A DNA stretch of 64,000 nt from Hydrangea macrophylla (lineage: Eukaryota; Streptophyta; Magnoliopsida; Cornales; Hydrangeaceae). This document shows positions 1 to 11,640 of the stretch, in pieces. The notes beneath the pieces were generated by a model. The model was given only the letters and a program-made list of their open reading frames with translations, ran no database searches and was not told the DNA's origin. The stretch's first letter is position 1, and the number at the start of each line of letters is the position of its first letter. The position numbers and the translations under genes were made by a program. The stretch is taken from positions 30,443,501 through 30,507,500 of the forward strand of contig CM066998.1 of assembly GCA_033977485.1 (NCBI GenBank), in the 5' to 3' direction.

Positions 1-1466
1 ACGCTTGTTTGGATCTATAGATGCGTTTCAGAACACTAGTTTTGATTTGCATGTTGATTTTAGGACTATTTTCAAAACTGCATCATCACAGATCTATTTC
101 TGCAGTGTTTTCGCAGCAGAATACAAATCTGTGAATGCATAGGAAGCATGATGGGTTTGATCAATAGAAGTGGGTTTGATCAATTGAAGTAGGTTCGATC
201 GATCGAGACTCTGCTGTTCTTAAGCGATCAAAGGACCTTTAAGTGATCAAACCTAATTTTGTTCGATCGATTGAGCTATGTTCGATCGATTGAGCTATGT
301 TCGATTGATCGAGAATGATTTTCTGTCCAGGTGTACTTTTCACAAGTTCAAAAGTTTTTAAAATTACATGTTTTAAATTTTAAATTATTCTACAATTTTC
401 TCAAATTATTCTGTGAAATTGAATGTTCAAGCGATTGAACAATATTCAATCGATCAAAGGTTCAGCGATCGAACGGTGTTCGATCGATCGAAGTATGACA
501 AAGAAGTTAGATGCTGTTTTAATGTTCTAAATCAGTGCGTAAAGAGTTTATGTACTGTGCAAATCAATTTAAGGGTTCCAATGGATTATATATATTTGTT
601 ATATATGTGGATGTGTGTACGACTAACCTTATTGCAGTAAGATTAGTCTCTATCTCCCATGGCACCAAGAACGTTTAAATTTTGAGTTTGAATTTTTGAG
701 ATTGGTGTTGTTTTAATTTTTGGTTTGGTTTTAAGGCATGTATAAAGGGCGCTGTGACTTCAATCCTATGTAAAGGAAAGTCGCACCGGTTTCCCTAGCC
801 TTTTATTATTCTATTTATTGCTATTTCCTTTTCTAGATAAATTGTAAGCTTTGAAAGAAACATAGGTCCAATGTAATAGAATTAGGAAGTCCATGAAGAT
901 GGAAGAGCAAGCCATTGTCCATGAAGATGGAGTTGGAGGTTATCAAACCAAGAAGCAGGTTCTATGGAGATAGAGCCATGGGAGATAGAGGCATCGTTTG
1001 GATGTTTTTATTTCATTTTAGTTTTTTGTTTTATGTGATTGGTTTGTAATTGGAATTTAATTATATTGTCACTACTTGCATGCACGTAAAATAAGTTTTC
1101 TAAAATAAAATTTAAAAATCATTTTCAACTTATTAGTAAACATTGGATGTTTATGGGTAATGTGTAGAAGCGATTTTTTTCAAAAAAGCAAAATCCCTAA
1201 TTTATTAAATCTAGTGGGAGAGGGTCTTATTTATAACTATCTTCCATTAACTGTTCACTGTAAGATGAGTAGTACATTCTGTGTCACTTGCTAACGGTGA
1301 TCATTCTATACGGAGGGTACACTACTCATTGGCTACTGGATGTGAACTTCCTATGGATAGGATCAATCAGACGTGTTAGAGGGTGACCACCATACGGAGG
1401 CGCTACTTGAGGCGGTTGTGATTGGATCCTAGTTAATGGTATACACTAGCTAAGCTATGGATAAGG
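1..1466 (+). other. Copia-1 leader, first part, with TCGATCGA-type repeats
   Basis: No gene is seen here; the short ORF at 413-640 has no recognisable motif. Around 165-500 the sequence repeatedly shows variants of TTCGATCGATTGAG, a self-complementary GATCGATC core. The part from about 1200 to 1466 continues directly into 7222 once CACTA-1 and one copy of its duplication are removed. I infer untranslated leader rather than LTR because it does not resemble the 3' LTR at 21419-22926 beyond the shared GATCGATC-rich style. Confidence 0.5.
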
Positions 1467-1960
1467 CACTACAAGGAAAAAGGCCTTTTATGTCACTTAA
1501 AAAGTGACATAAATAGGTATTTATGTCACTTTTTTTTCCAGTAAAAAGTGACATAAATGGAGGCGACATAAATGTTTTAAAAATGACATAAATACTTTAT
1601 AAAAAGTGACATAAATGTTTCATAAAACCAACACATTTGTTAATAAAAAGTGACATAAATACTTAAAAGTGACATAAATACTATTTTATTTATGTCACTT
1701 TTAACCAAAAGTGACATAAAAGTAGAAAAGTGACATAAATACCAAACAAAATTATTACTTCAAAGTCTTAAAAGTGACATAAATACTTAAAAGTAACATA
1801 AATACCATTTTATTTATGTCACTTTTAACCTAAAGTGACATAAAAGTAGAAAAGTGACATAAATACCAAACAAAATAATTACATAAAAGGCTTAAAAGTG
1901 ACATAAATGCTGTAAAAGTGACATAAATACCACCTTGTAAAAACAATATATACCACCCTG
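1467..1960. repeat. CACTA-1 left subterminal repeat array
   Basis: Roughly 18 copies in both orientations of AAAAGTGACATAAAT or its complement fill this stretch, some with one changed base. In En/Spm elements such arrays are bound by the element-encoded DNA-binding protein, so the same role is inferred here. The mirror array is at 6826-7221. Confidence 0.85.
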
Positions 1961-2620
1961 TACATATATACAATACCATGCATGCATGCACCTGTACAAA
2001 ATTAAATCCAACTCAATATTTCAACTACTAAATTTCATAAATTCATCTCAATATCAACCAATTAATTGAGATGAACAAAAAAAATATACAATCAATCTGA
2101 GCCAAGTGCAAATCTAATAACATATACATATATATTACATATTCATCAAAAAGTACTAACAAATTAAACCTATAAAAACAACAAAAAAGAATTAGCCCAA
2201 CAAAAAGAGTGGTTTGTTTGTTAGAACCTTCCATCAAAATGTGAAACTTTGTACCTACAAAAAAGACAAAGTTTTTATTAATTAGTTGTATATAAAATAA
2301 TAAAAGAGTAAAACTATGTTTGGGGGTTTTGAGAGACCACAATGTGTTCGAGGACTTGGAATGATGAAAGAGTCATTTTTTCATATTTTTTGTGAACCGT
2401 GAATCCGTTATGCATTCCGTTAGTTCCCGCAAATTTATTTAGGCATGTTTGAGATGCGTGTAAGGTTTCATGGCGTTTGGTCAAGCGGTTTACCGATTCA
2501 TTACTCAAAACCCCCAAAACTACGTTTTTTCAAGCCTAAATGACTAAAGAGTCATTTTTTTGCATTATTTGTGAACCGTGAATCCATTATGCATTCCGTT
2601 AGTTCCCACAAGGATGGAGA
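1961..2620 (-). repeat. Conserved internal block of the CACTA-1/CACTA-2 family with tandem repeat
   Basis: This block matches 20130-20870 of CACTA-2 in inverted orientation, including the CAGGGTGGTAT-type repeats near the array and the stretch around 2310-2600. The latter holds about one and a half copies of a 180-bp unit with the recurring phrase GTGAACCGTGAATCC. The short ORFs here look like shadows of repeat DNA and have no recognisable domain. Confidence 0.7.
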
Positions 2621-4677
2621 CATTTCAAATTTAGCAGAATCTAACATGATCCAGCATACAAAAAATGTCTTGTAGATTGCAACAATCATTTCATTAAGAT
2701 TTTCTATCACCAAAATAGATTTGTTATAATTACACATATTCAAATGCACCTTATAACAAGAAAAGCATAAGGTCATCAGTTTATTGACAGAAGTGTCAAA
2801 GTGGGGGTTCAAAACCTGAGAATGCAAACAAGGAAATTTTCAAAAAATAATATTAAGGCAGAAATAAAAAACACTCTTTCTGATCAAATTTCAAACTTAA
2901 CCCATATGAAAAGGAAAACAAGGAATTTATTTCTTTTATGTGTTATTTACATAATGGCATGCAGTTACTACAAGTTACTGGGCAGAGAAAGAACAACTCT
3001 TCTTTTTGTATTATGTATACATGTAGGCAAACTTTTCTTTTCTAAACTAATATTAAAAATGGGCCCTACTCATGGATGCTAAACAATTTTGGGCAGCCTC
3101 TTTTGACATCTTCAGCTGGAATAATATATATTCCACATGTTATTATAGGGTCTGTTTGATAAAACTGGAAATGAAGCATTGAAAATTAAGTGCTGAATTT
3201 TAGGTGTGTTCCATATCTTCAATGTTTCTGCTGAAGGTCTGCCTTGTGGATATGAACTTTACCATTCATCTTGCATTTTGCTTCAAATCTATCTCTCTCT
3301 CTCTCTCTCTCAATATATTAACATATATATATATATATACATATTCTTATTTTGAGTTTATTTCAGCTCAAGAGCATAATTCAACATTTCTGCTGAAGGT
3401 CTGTCTGGCTTGTAGTAATTAATTTGATCACACAAAAGAGCATTGGACCACAAATTAAGAAACAAAATCCCAAGAATCATAGAATTGCTGTGAATTTCAT
3501 CATTAACTAAACTCCCAACCACAGCTTCGAAACAGGTCTTCAAATGTCCAAAAAAATAGTCATCCCCATCGAAGGTAGCCATACTATATTCCCAACAAAA
3601 GCATATACTCTTGAGATATCAACCCCCCAACTTCCTATATAACATATTAACAATTGATCTCATAGGCACTTTTACCTTTGGCTAAATGCTTACTCAACCA
3701 TTATAAGTTCAACGAAACAATGAAAATCAAGCTCTTGTTTGTAGTTGTAAAGTAAGTTTTGAAGTATATAATTCATAAATCTTCACATATTAAACCCAAA
3801 ATCAACTGGGCCCACTGCCACATTTGTTGGGAACCACTTTTAGGGGAAAAAAATGGGAAAGCATAGTATTAGTTCCTAACCGTAAGACTACACAAAGAAG
3901 AGTACATAAAAGTCGTGCAAACAATGCTATGAATGACACAACTGGTGGTTTGGAAATAAAATAAATTGACTTCAAACTTCATAACTAAGCTAACTATTTT
4001 CAATGAAGATAAGTAACTACATTTGGGCAAAAAGGCTACTGTTTCACATTGGCATCAATGGTAATAAGGAAGGAATAAATAATGACAAATTAAAGTTCAT
4101 AGATTCTAACATGTGTAAGACTATATGAGGAGGTAAACGAGAACTTAAGATTGTTGACCCTCCAAGTATTAGAACATTACACAATATGAGCCCTAGGCAT
4201 TTATCACCAGTGAGTAGTCAATAGCAATCTACTTCAAGGAAATCAAAAACTGTTTGGAGAACACATGAAATCAGATATTCGAAGCTTTGAGGCTTCATGT
4301 TTCGTAGTTGGCACAATTCAACAACCAATGGAAGTGAGATAGAATATTTCTTTTCGATTTGCCAACAGATTTGGAGCCTATAACTATAAGTGAATTTGAA
4401 ACTCAAAAAAACCTAAAACCAAACCATTTCGCAATCCTACTTCTACGACTCTATAGCATATAAATCTTATTGAAATGAAACCATTTGGCAACCCTACTTT
4501 GGCGATTCTATAGCATATAAATGCAATTCAATGGTTTAAATTTACCATTAGACACTCAACAATCAACTTGAAGACACCAGAAATAGATGAAATTTTGGAA
4601 CTTTGCCATTTTTCTTCAGAATGTACAATTCAAATGAATGATTCAATATAATATTAGAGCTACAAAAACTTGTTTAC
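2621..4677. other. CACTA-1 interior, no recognised gene
   Basis: AT-rich sequence with a CT microsatellite and TA run at 3290-3345. A short phrase (TTTCTGCTGAAGGTCTG) occurs twice, at about 3224 and 3389. Minus-strand ORFs at 3358-3582 (74 aa) and 4218-4406 (62 aa) could be further captured exons, but I recognise neither. The rest shows no coding signal that I can support. Confidence 0.4.
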
Positions 4678-4945
4678 CTCTTCCATTCCCCGAAGAATAT
4701 CAAATGCCTCTGGCACATGGTTGTTCATAACCTTGGTGTGATAAGTCCTTTGTTCTCTTGAAGTATAAGCATTCAAATGCCCTCCCATGTTCTTAATCTC
4801 CTCCTCTAAAACCCTAACTTGGCTCTTCTCAGTCCCCTTCAAAATCATGTATTCCAGAAAATGAGAGTTGCACCATTGGTGTAGTCAGTCTACAATTGGG
4901 TACTGCCATAGCTCCAAACCCCGACGGTAGCGATTCTAGATCAAC
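4678..4945 (-). pseudogene. Captured fragment of mitochondrial processing peptidase beta subunit (M16 family)
   Basis: Read right to left, the minus strand gives RIATVGVWSYGS, then TNGA, then after a 2-nt frame change HFLEYMILKGTEK and KNMGGHLNAYTSREQRTYH. It stops at a GAG|GTAAAC donor-like site at 4677/4678. These pieces align with the N-terminal domain of plant MPP-beta, the zinc peptidase that removes mitochondrial presequences. The family zinc motif HxxEH reads HFLEY here: the second His is Tyr (codon at 4849-4851), so the fragment could not be catalytic even if expressed. An in-frame stop and the frame change upstream confirm a pseudogene. The last residues (DILRGMEE) may reflect an internal deletion relative to the family. 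Its 5' side is joined to a Rab5-type fragment. Confidence 0.8.
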
Positions 4946-5675
4946 TTTATTCCCCACCAAGTGCCATAACCATGCTAGGAATACTTGTAACAAAAAAAGA
5001 TTGTCAGTATATTTACATGCAAGCTGATAAAGACCTATCACTATGCAAAGTTCTTCCACAGAGATGACAACAGAGCGGAATTAATTAAATGAAAAAATGA
5101 AAATTGGCCCATAACAAGAACAATTTGGACACATAACTTAAGGCTTTGTATCAGTCACTGATTTGACCAGTTCAACTGATTAAATTGGGAACTGAACATC
5201 AAACCAGTCCGGTTGATATCACTTTATCATTTATGTTAACAAACTATATTGAACCATTTAATCGGCCAGTTTAGATGCAAAATTGTTCAAACCGGACCGT
5301 TTAAACCTATTATTTATGATAGAATATTCCCCTCTTTACATTTTAATAATAAACAAGCTCCAAGTCCTCAAAGAAAGAGTTGCAACTTTTAAAGAATGTG
5401 AAATCCAAATATTTATCATTAATATATTCGTTGCTACTTATTGTGACTAAGTATTTGAACACGACTACGAAGAATGGGCAATCTTTTAATTCGCAAGAAC
5501 CATGCAGTATAACTTAGACATGAATTAAAGTAGAACCTAAGACGTAGTTCAGTAAAAAAAAACACTATTTAAAACTTAACACTATGCTTTAACTAATAAA
5601 AAAATCTCAGCTCTCAGCACCTTGCTTCTGAAGTTCTTGTACCCACTTCTTAGCCCACTCAAATGAATCATAATC
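4930..5675 (-). pseudogene. Captured two-exon fragment of a Rab5/RABF-type small GTPase
   Basis: The minus strand at about 5621-5673 encodes SFEWAKKWVQELQKQ and ends at a CAAG|GTGCTG donor-like site. At about 4985-4930 it encodes PSMVMAL followed, after a 1-nt insertion, by VGNKVDLES. These are adjacent segments of plant Rab5-class GTPases; NKVD is the guanine-specificity (NKxD) box. The piece between is intron-like, with an acceptor-like site near 4988. P-loop, switch regions and prenylation tail are absent, so it cannot work as a GTPase. The second exon runs directly into the MPP-beta fragment around CTAGAATCGC (about 4932-4941), a transposon-made gene chimera. I cannot separate the RABF1 and RABF2 classes. 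Confidence 0.75.
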
Positions 5676-6340
5676 AACACAAGAAGCAAAAAGGAAAGAA
5701 ATTCAATTAACAAACAAATAGTGTCAGTAAAATTAACACATATCATTGACTACATATATTAGCACAGATACAAAGGCGTTACCCACTAAAAATGAGAATC
5801 CGAGTTACTTGCCCAATTAGGGAACTTGGTCCCATCATATCTTGTATCCTTGCTTGACTTTATGATTCCAACATTTGTACAAGTACACCAATTAATAAAA
5901 TAAGTAGAATAAAAAATAATTGAAATAAATAAACTGAAAGTCATTATGTATGCAATGTTAATTTGAAGTGTCTAACTTCAATTACAGTTAAAAATTGCTA
6001 ATTATTTCATGTGCTTTCATCTAAAATTCTGATCAAGAGTTCAAGACCCAAACCACACCCCCCCCCCCACCAAAAAAAATGAGAAAAGAAAGAAAGAAAG
6101 AACAAAAATGATGAACTTGAACAACAAATCAAGGTACATACAAATCTGTAGATTCAAAAAGTTGAATAGCATAATTAGGGCAAGATATAAAGTTTCATTG
6201 AAGCAGCCAGCGTACAAAAACTCAATACCTTCCATTGTTGCCTTCGGATTTGATCTGGCGAAGAAGAGCCGTAGCTTTTCCAGCAATAACATGAATTCCC
6301 TAGAACGTCAGTGAGACAGCCCCATCCGATCACTCCGCCA
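5676..6340. other. CACTA-1 interior between Rab fragment and exon-like block
   Basis: AT-rich spacer with a poly-C/A run at 6057-6090. A minus-strand ORF (6041-6292) includes the phrase SNPKATMEGIEFL and could be part of a captured first exon, but I do not recognise it. A plus-strand ORF at 6108-6314 overlaps it and looks like a shadow. Confidence 0.35.
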
Positions 6341-6830
6341 TTGACACAACTCACTGAAATTGGGGATTTAGAGAGAGTAAGTTAGGTTTAGGAGAGAAGG
6401 GGGATGGGAGTAGTAGATTTGAGGAGGGTATGGAGGGATGAAGAAGAGAGGGGTGAAGATCTGAGAGAGCCGAGTCGGTAGGGAGAGGAGAGATAGAGAG
6501 AAAGAGAAGGAGGTGAATCTGTACGTCTAGCAGCACTCTATATATATATAAACATGTATCTGTATGTATATGATGGAACAGAGAGAGAGAGAGAGATAGA
6601 GAGAAACCTGGAGAGGAAGAACGCAGGGGGCAGTTGCGGCTGAGAGGTTTTGGAGGTGGAATCGGCGGCTGAGAGGAGGAAAAGCCAGCGGCGGCGGCGT
6701 GGTTGAAGGGAGGCGAGCAGTGGAGACCGATGGGAAGGGATCCATGGGAGGGAAGGGTTTGTATGGAAGGGAGATCTTGGAGGGAAGGGTTAAAGAGTGG
6801 GTTTAGGTGGGAATTTTTGAGCGCCAAAGT
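6341..6830 (-). promoter_or_regulatory. CACTA-1 GC-rich exon-1-like block with splice-donor-like site and CT tract
   Basis: On the minus strand, just inside the subterminal array, lies a GC-rich Pro/Ser/Ala-coding block (about 6820-6610). It ends CTCTCCAG|GTTTCTCTC, a good splice donor, and a long CT microsatellite follows. The same order (subterminal repeats, GC-rich block, donor-like site) occurs in CACTA-2 and CACTA-3 and, less exactly, in CACTA-4. I infer a transcribed first exon plus intron that could drive the captured exons further in. Overlapping ORFs of 158 and 72 aa are low-complexity. Confidence 0.5.
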
Positions 6831-7221
6831 CTTTTATGTCACTTTTTTTTAAAACCTACATAAAGCTTATACTATTTTTATTATTTATGTCACTTTGTAG
6901 TAAAGTGACATAATAATCAAATGTTTTATTTACAAAAATGCCACCGCATTTTTATTTATGTCACTTTTTTAAAAAGTGACATAAATAATAATTTATTTAT
7001 GTCACTTTTTAAAAAAATGACATAAACACTTTATTATTTATGTCACTTTTTTTAAACAATGACATAAATAATCAACTATTTATGTCACTTTTTTAAAAAG
7101 TGACATAAATACTAAAAAAGTGACATAAAAAGCTCAAGCAAGAAATAATTATGTCACTCGAAATAAAAGTGACATAAATACAATTTCAAAAGTGACATAA
7201 ATAGCCTTTTTCCTTGTAGTG
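6826..7221. repeat. CACTA-1 right subterminal repeat array
   Basis: About 15 copies in both orientations of the TTTATGTCACTTTTT / AAAAGTGACATAAAT motif precede the terminus. Several neighbouring pairs are inverted and could form hairpins (for example 6955-6990 and 7078-7110). Confidence 0.85.
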
Positions 7222-7485
7222 AGGAATCCCACACAGGGCATTATTCAGAAACTTAGAGATCAAATAGGTTCGGGAGTCATAACTTGTTTTGCAAGAGTTG
7301 CATAGCAGACAAGTCATGATAAATCGAAAGATCGTACATTGACCACCACATGGAGGCTTTGTTCTTTCATTTCGATATTTCGGCGACTTTGTTTTTTAAA
7401 ATAAGAGTTTTAAGGATTCTTTATTCAAATTGTCAAATTCTGATATCCATATTTATTTTGTCTTTTGATTTTTCAGTAAATCATA
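7222..7485 (+). other. Copia-1 leader, second part
   Basis: Continues the leader interrupted at 1466. It leads to the gag start at 7486, with a T-rich tract (7385-7475) just before it. No gene is seen. Confidence 0.5.
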
Positions 7486-8335
7486 ATGTCAGAATCTACA
7501 TTTAGTCCACTTGCCACCATACTCACTCAAAATAAGTTAACTGAAAATAACTACACTGAATGCAAACATAACCTTGACATCGTATTAACTACAGAGGATC
7601 ACATATATGTCCTCACCACCCCATGCCCCGAAGAACCCACGACAAATGCTTCAGTAGCTACCAGTCGTGAGTTCGATAAATGGAAGAAGTCGATTGGAAT
7701 GGCCCGTTGCTACAGTCTGGCCTCAGTGGCTGGTGTGTTGCAACACCAATTCAAGTTGAACAATTCTGCCAGTGACATTTATCGAATCCCTGAAAAAGAT
7801 GTTTGGGGAGCATGGCAGGCCAGCTAGACAAGTAGCCATGCATAAGATAATGAGTGCTAAGATGTCGGAAGGGACTCCAATCAAAGAACATGTTTTAAAA
7901 ATAATTAGATATTTGAACGAGCTGGAGACCCTAGGTGCCAACATTGATGCACAGACCTAAGTTGATATGATCATCAATACATTATCGCCATCATTTGTTC
8001 AATTTAAACTAAACTATAATTTGAATAAAATAGATTTTTCAATAAGCGAATTAATGAGTTCTTTACTGGCAGCTGAAGGGGTGATCAAACTTGGGGAAAG
8101 CGTTTTGAACATTGAGAAAAGCTCTTCTTCCTCCCGATCTACACCGAAAGGCAAGAAAGGGAAGAAGAAGGCTGGCACTAGTGGTCCAAGTGTTATATTG
8201 GTCCCTAATATTGCAAAATCTAAGGGAAAAGGAAAGGGCAAAAGGAAGGTGGGTGGCCAAGGCAAAGGAAAGTGTTTCCAATGCGGTGAGAAGGGCCACT
8301 GGAAGAGGAACTGCCTAGAATTCTTAGCTACAAGA
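7486..8335 (+). pseudogene. gag: Copia-1 gag (capsid and CCHC nucleocapsid), broken
   Basis: Three pieces in different frames (7486-7827, 7772-7960, then from 7967) give a typical plant copia Gag. The N-terminus has LTENNYTECKHNLDIVL and the middle resembles the UBN2-type Gag region. A lysine-rich linker precedes a CCHC zinc knuckle CFQCGEKGHWKRNC at about 8273-8314, which in the family binds RNA in the particle. Defects are a frameshift near 7790 and a stop (TAA) near 7958. The ATG at 7486 is chosen because homology begins there. Confidence 0.85.
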
Positions 8336-8947
8336 GTTCAAGGTATGATTGAATCACATGTGATTGAAGTAAAATTTATAATGGATACTTCAAACACTTG
8401 GTGCATTGATTCTGGTGGGGCTAACCATATCTGTAATTCGTTACAGGGGTTCGGTTTAACCAGGAAATGCAGTGATGGAGAGGTCATGCTGACTCTGGGT
8501 TCTAGCTCCATCGTTTTCGCGGTTGCTATAGGAGTAGTAGTTTTAGAGTTTTTGGACAATAAGACAATAGTTTTATCAGATGTACTTCACGCCCCTTTAA
8601 TGAGACGTAAATTAATTTCAGTTTCAAATTTATCGAATAATGGTTATTCTATTCATTTTGGAACAAAAGTTGTCATTAAAAGAAATAGTTCTTTTATATG
8701 TTCTGGTGTTAAAACTAATGGCTTGTATGTGATTACTCCAAATATTTCTAAAGACTCTTGTATAGAACTTAATAACTCAGTGGTAACTGTACCATCTAAA
8801 AGAAAGGAACCTTCCACTAATCCAACAAGGCTTTGGCATATGAGGCTTGACCATATCAATCTAAATAGGATTGGCAGACTAGTCAAAGAAGGGGTCTTAG
8901 GTGATTTGGTTTGGAAGTCTGCGAGTCTTGTTTGGAGGGTAAGATGA
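8336..8947 (+). pseudogene. pol: Copia-1 protease and GAG-pre-integrase region
   Basis: The same open frame as the zinc knuckle continues through WCIDSGGANHIC (about 8400-8435), the aspartic protease active-site region with the D-S-G triad seen in plant copia elements. It then runs through SDVLHAPLMRRKLISVS to RLWHMRLDHINLNRI, the pre-integrase zinc region. The protease would process the polyprotein. The frame is lost at 8947, at the start of the integrase core. Confidence 0.85.
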
Positions 8948-9770
8948 CCAAAAGGCCCTTTCCTTCAAAGGGCAACAGGACCAATGCATTATGAGTATTT
9001 CATAACATTTACTGATGACCACTCTAGGTATGGATATATGTACCTAATGCAGTACAAGTCTGAAGCCTTTAAAAAGTTCTAAGAGTTTAGGGCTAAAGTG
9101 AAGAAGTAATTGGGCACACATATCAAAGCCATTCAATCTGATCGAGGTGGTGAGTACCTCTCTAATGAGTTTATTGATCACCTCGTACAGAATAAGATTC
9201 TGTCATAGTTGACTACACCTGGTATGCCTCTGCAGAATGGTGTAGCGAAGAGAAGGAATCAGACTCTTTTAGACATGACTAGGTAGATGATGAGTTATTC
9301 GGATTGGACTAACCATTATTTCTTTGGGGTTATGCTTTTAAAACCGTTGCAGACATACTAAATCTAGTACCAAGCAAATCTGTTCCCAGGACACCATGAG
9401 AGATATGGATTGGGCGCAAGCCTTCTTTGCAACATCTCCGGATATGGGGGTGTCCGGCACATGTGCTGAAAGGAATGATGAGCAAGTTGGATTCTAGATC
9501 GGAAGTATTCATAGGGTATCCAAAGGGTACTTATGGATGGTATTTTTATGATCCAAGAGAATAGAAAGTGTTTGTTAGTACGAATGCTATTTTCTTGGAG
9601 GATGATTATATCATGAACCATAAACCTAAGGAAAGGATAGATCTGAGAGAGATAGAAGGAGAGCCCTCAGTCCAACCCGCAGTTGATAATGATGTAAATC
9701 AAGAAAATACCACTTTTCCACCCATTTCTGCACTAGTACCTCGTCGTAGTGGGAGGATTATCAGCTAGCC
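8948..9770 (+). pseudogene. pol: Copia-1 integrase core and C-terminal region, heavily degraded
   Basis: Shifting frames show FTDDHSRYGYMYLMQYKSEA, IQSDRGGEYLSNEF and NGVAKRRNQTLLDM. The second catalytic Asp (SDRGGEY) is kept, but the third catalytic position reads NGVAKRRN where the family has NGVAERRN: the acidic residue is Lys. At least five stops occur. Further on, WGCPAHVLKG, FIGYPKGTYGWYFYDP and VPRRSGRI mark the region between integrase and reverse transcriptase. Confidence 0.85.
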
Positions 9771-10451
9771 TGATAGATACATGTTCTTAGGAGAAGTTTT
9801 TAAAGTTGTCTCCATAGAATCTGAATCTGATCCTACCACATACGAAGAGGCAATGACTGATGTTGATTCAGCTCATTGGGTTAAAGCTATGAATGCTGAA
9901 TTGGATCTATGGATTCCAATCAGGTTTGGGATCTTGTAAAATTCCTAGCCAATATTAAAGCCATTGGTTGTAAGTGGGTCTACAAGAGGAAGAGAGGATC
10001 TGATGGAAAGGTTGAGACCTTTAAGGCTAGACTTGTAGTGAAAGGCTATACTCATAGAGAGGGCATTGACTATGAGGAAACCTTCTCGCCAGTAGCCATG
10101 CTCAAGTTCATCTGAATACTCTTATCCATTACTGCATGCTTAGATTATGAGATCTGGCAGATGGATGTCATGACTGCATTCTTGAATGGCAATCTTGAGG
10201 AGGACATCTATATGCAACAACCAGAAGGGTTCATAGCTGGTGGGAAAGGTAACTTGGTATGTAAGTTACAAAAGTCCATTTATGGACTTAAGCAGACATC
10301 CAGGAGTTGGAACATCCGATTTGACCAAGCGGTCAAATCGTTTGCTTTCATACAAAATCTGAATGAACCTTGTGTATACAAGAAGTGTGAAGGAAAAGTG
10401 GTGGCTTTTCTTGTGCTTTACGTTGACGACATTCTACTCATTGCTATCTAG
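9771..10451 (+). pseudogene. pol: Copia-1 reverse transcriptase
   Basis: [58 protein letters not shown] and IYGLKQTSRSWN are copia RT blocks. The catalytic YVDD is at 10419-10430. Two ORFs (9909-10115 and 10161-10451) are separated by a stop at about 10114, and an upstream frameshift lies near 9905. After YVDDILLIAI a stop and an apparent small deletion lead to the RNase H part. Confidence 0.9.
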
Positions 10452-11245
10452 CTAGTACTTTCGATATAAAGGATCTAGGAAAGGCGAACTATATTTTTGA
10501 AATAAAGCTCTTTCGGATCGTAAGCGAAAGATAATGGGATTATCTCAAGCTGGTTATATTAAGGTTCTAACTAAGATTTCTATGGATAATTCGAAGAAAG
10601 GTTTGTTACCTTTCAGGCATGGTTTGGCATTCTCTAATGACCAGTGTCCAAAGACACAGGAGGAGAGGAATCGCATGGTAGGAATTCCTTATGCTTCGGC
10701 AATGGGAAGTCTTATGTATGCAATGTTATGCACTAGACCAGATATCTGCTTTGCTGTTGGCATGGTTAGTAGATATCAATCGAATCCAGGTTCAGAGCAC
10801 TGGACAACCGTTAAGTACATTCTTCAGTACTTGAGAAGGACTAAATATTACATGCTTATGTACAGTGGTAGTGAGTTAATTCTAGTGGGATACACTGACT
10901 TGGACTTTATGTCAGATAAAGATTCGAGGAAGTCGACGTCCGGTCATCTCTTTACCTTGGGAGGTGGTGCTGTTAGTTAGAGGAGCATTAAGCAGAAATG
11001 CATTGCAGACTCAAGTACAGAAGCTGAGTATATGGCTGCTTGTGAAGCCGCAAAGGAAACTGTTTGGCTCAAGAAGTTCCTTATGAAGCTCAAGGTGGTA
11101 CCAGCGTCGCTGTCACCTATTACGCTTTATTGTAATAATAGTGGGGTAGTGGCTCAGTCCAAGGAGCCAAGGAACCATGGGAAGGGAAAGCATGTAGAGC
11201 GGAAATATCATCTTATCTGAGATATTGTTCAACGTGGAGATGTGA
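10452..11245 (+). pseudogene. pol: Copia-1 RT thumb and RNase H, interrupted by CACTA-2
   Basis: TFDIKDLGKANYIFEIKL is followed by a connection region (SAMGSLMYAMLCTRPDICFA) and RNase H blocks (VGYTDLDFMSDKDSRKSTSG, KQKCIADSSTEAEYMA, ITLYCNNSGVVAQS). Stops occur at about 10530, 10978 and 11218. Family RNase H has a catalytic Asp in YCDN; here it reads YCNN. CACTA-2 is inserted after the codons for QRGDV, and the frame resumes at 21280. Confidence 0.88.
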
Positions 11246-11640
11246 CACTACAAGGAAAAGTGCTATTTATGTCACTTATAAAATTATTTTTATGTCACTT
11301 TTATTTTGTGTGACATAATTATTTCTCATACGTGTCTTTTATGAAACTTTATAAGTAGTTATGTCACTTTTTAAAAAAAGTGACATAAAAACTCTATTAT
11401 TTATGTCATTTTTTACAAAAGTGACATAAATAACAACGTTTTTATGTCACTTTTTTAAAAAAGTGACATACCTTTTTTAAAAAAGTGACATACCTTTTTT
11501 AAAAAAGTGACATAAAAAATATAGTTTAAATGTCACTTTTTATACACCGCCATAAATAAAAACGCGGTGACATTTTTGTAATTAAAACATGTTATTTTTA
11601 TGTCATTTTTTGTAAAAAGTGACATAAAAGAGTATAATAA
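11246..11640. repeat. CACTA-2 left subterminal repeat array
   Basis: About a dozen copies in both orientations of TTTATGTCACTTTTT-type motifs. Three near-identical head-to-tail copies of a roughly 24-bp unit centred on TTTTTTAAAAAAGTGACATA lie at about 11450-11516. Confidence 0.85.

Larger units (their letters stand above)
1467..7221 (-). mobile_element. CACTA-1, non-autonomous CACTA (En/Spm) transposon carrying host-gene fragments
   Basis: The left end reads CACTACAAGGAAAAAGGCC and the right end is its inverted counterpart, ending in CCTTGTAGTG. A 3-bp duplication AGG flanks it (1464-1466 and 7222-7224), as expected for the superfamily. Both ends carry dense arrays of a motif like ATTTATGTCACTTTT, typical of CACTA subterminal transposase-binding repeats. 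No transposase-like ORF is seen, so it is probably mobilised in trans. Its left end matches the right end of CACTA-2 in inverted orientation, so the two are family members lying in opposite directions. The exon-like block lies at the right end, so the element reads right to left. Cargo: a Rab5-like fragment joined to an MPP-beta fragment. Confidence 0.92.

Noticed and set aside
3358..3582. 74-aa minus-strand ORF as a captured membrane-protein exon
   Set aside because: No recognisable motif and no convincing splice sites; left as unassigned.
6041..6292. P-loop start of the Rab gene on the minus strand near 6250 (an AGKATALL-like frame)
   Set aside because: The GxxxxGK[ST] motif is not satisfied and the flanks do not match Rab proteins.
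6351..6827. 158-aa Pro/Ser-rich minus-strand ORF as a gene
   Set aside because: Low-complexity composition from GC-rich and CT-repeat DNA. It lies in the exon-like block of CACTA-1, and several frames are open at once.
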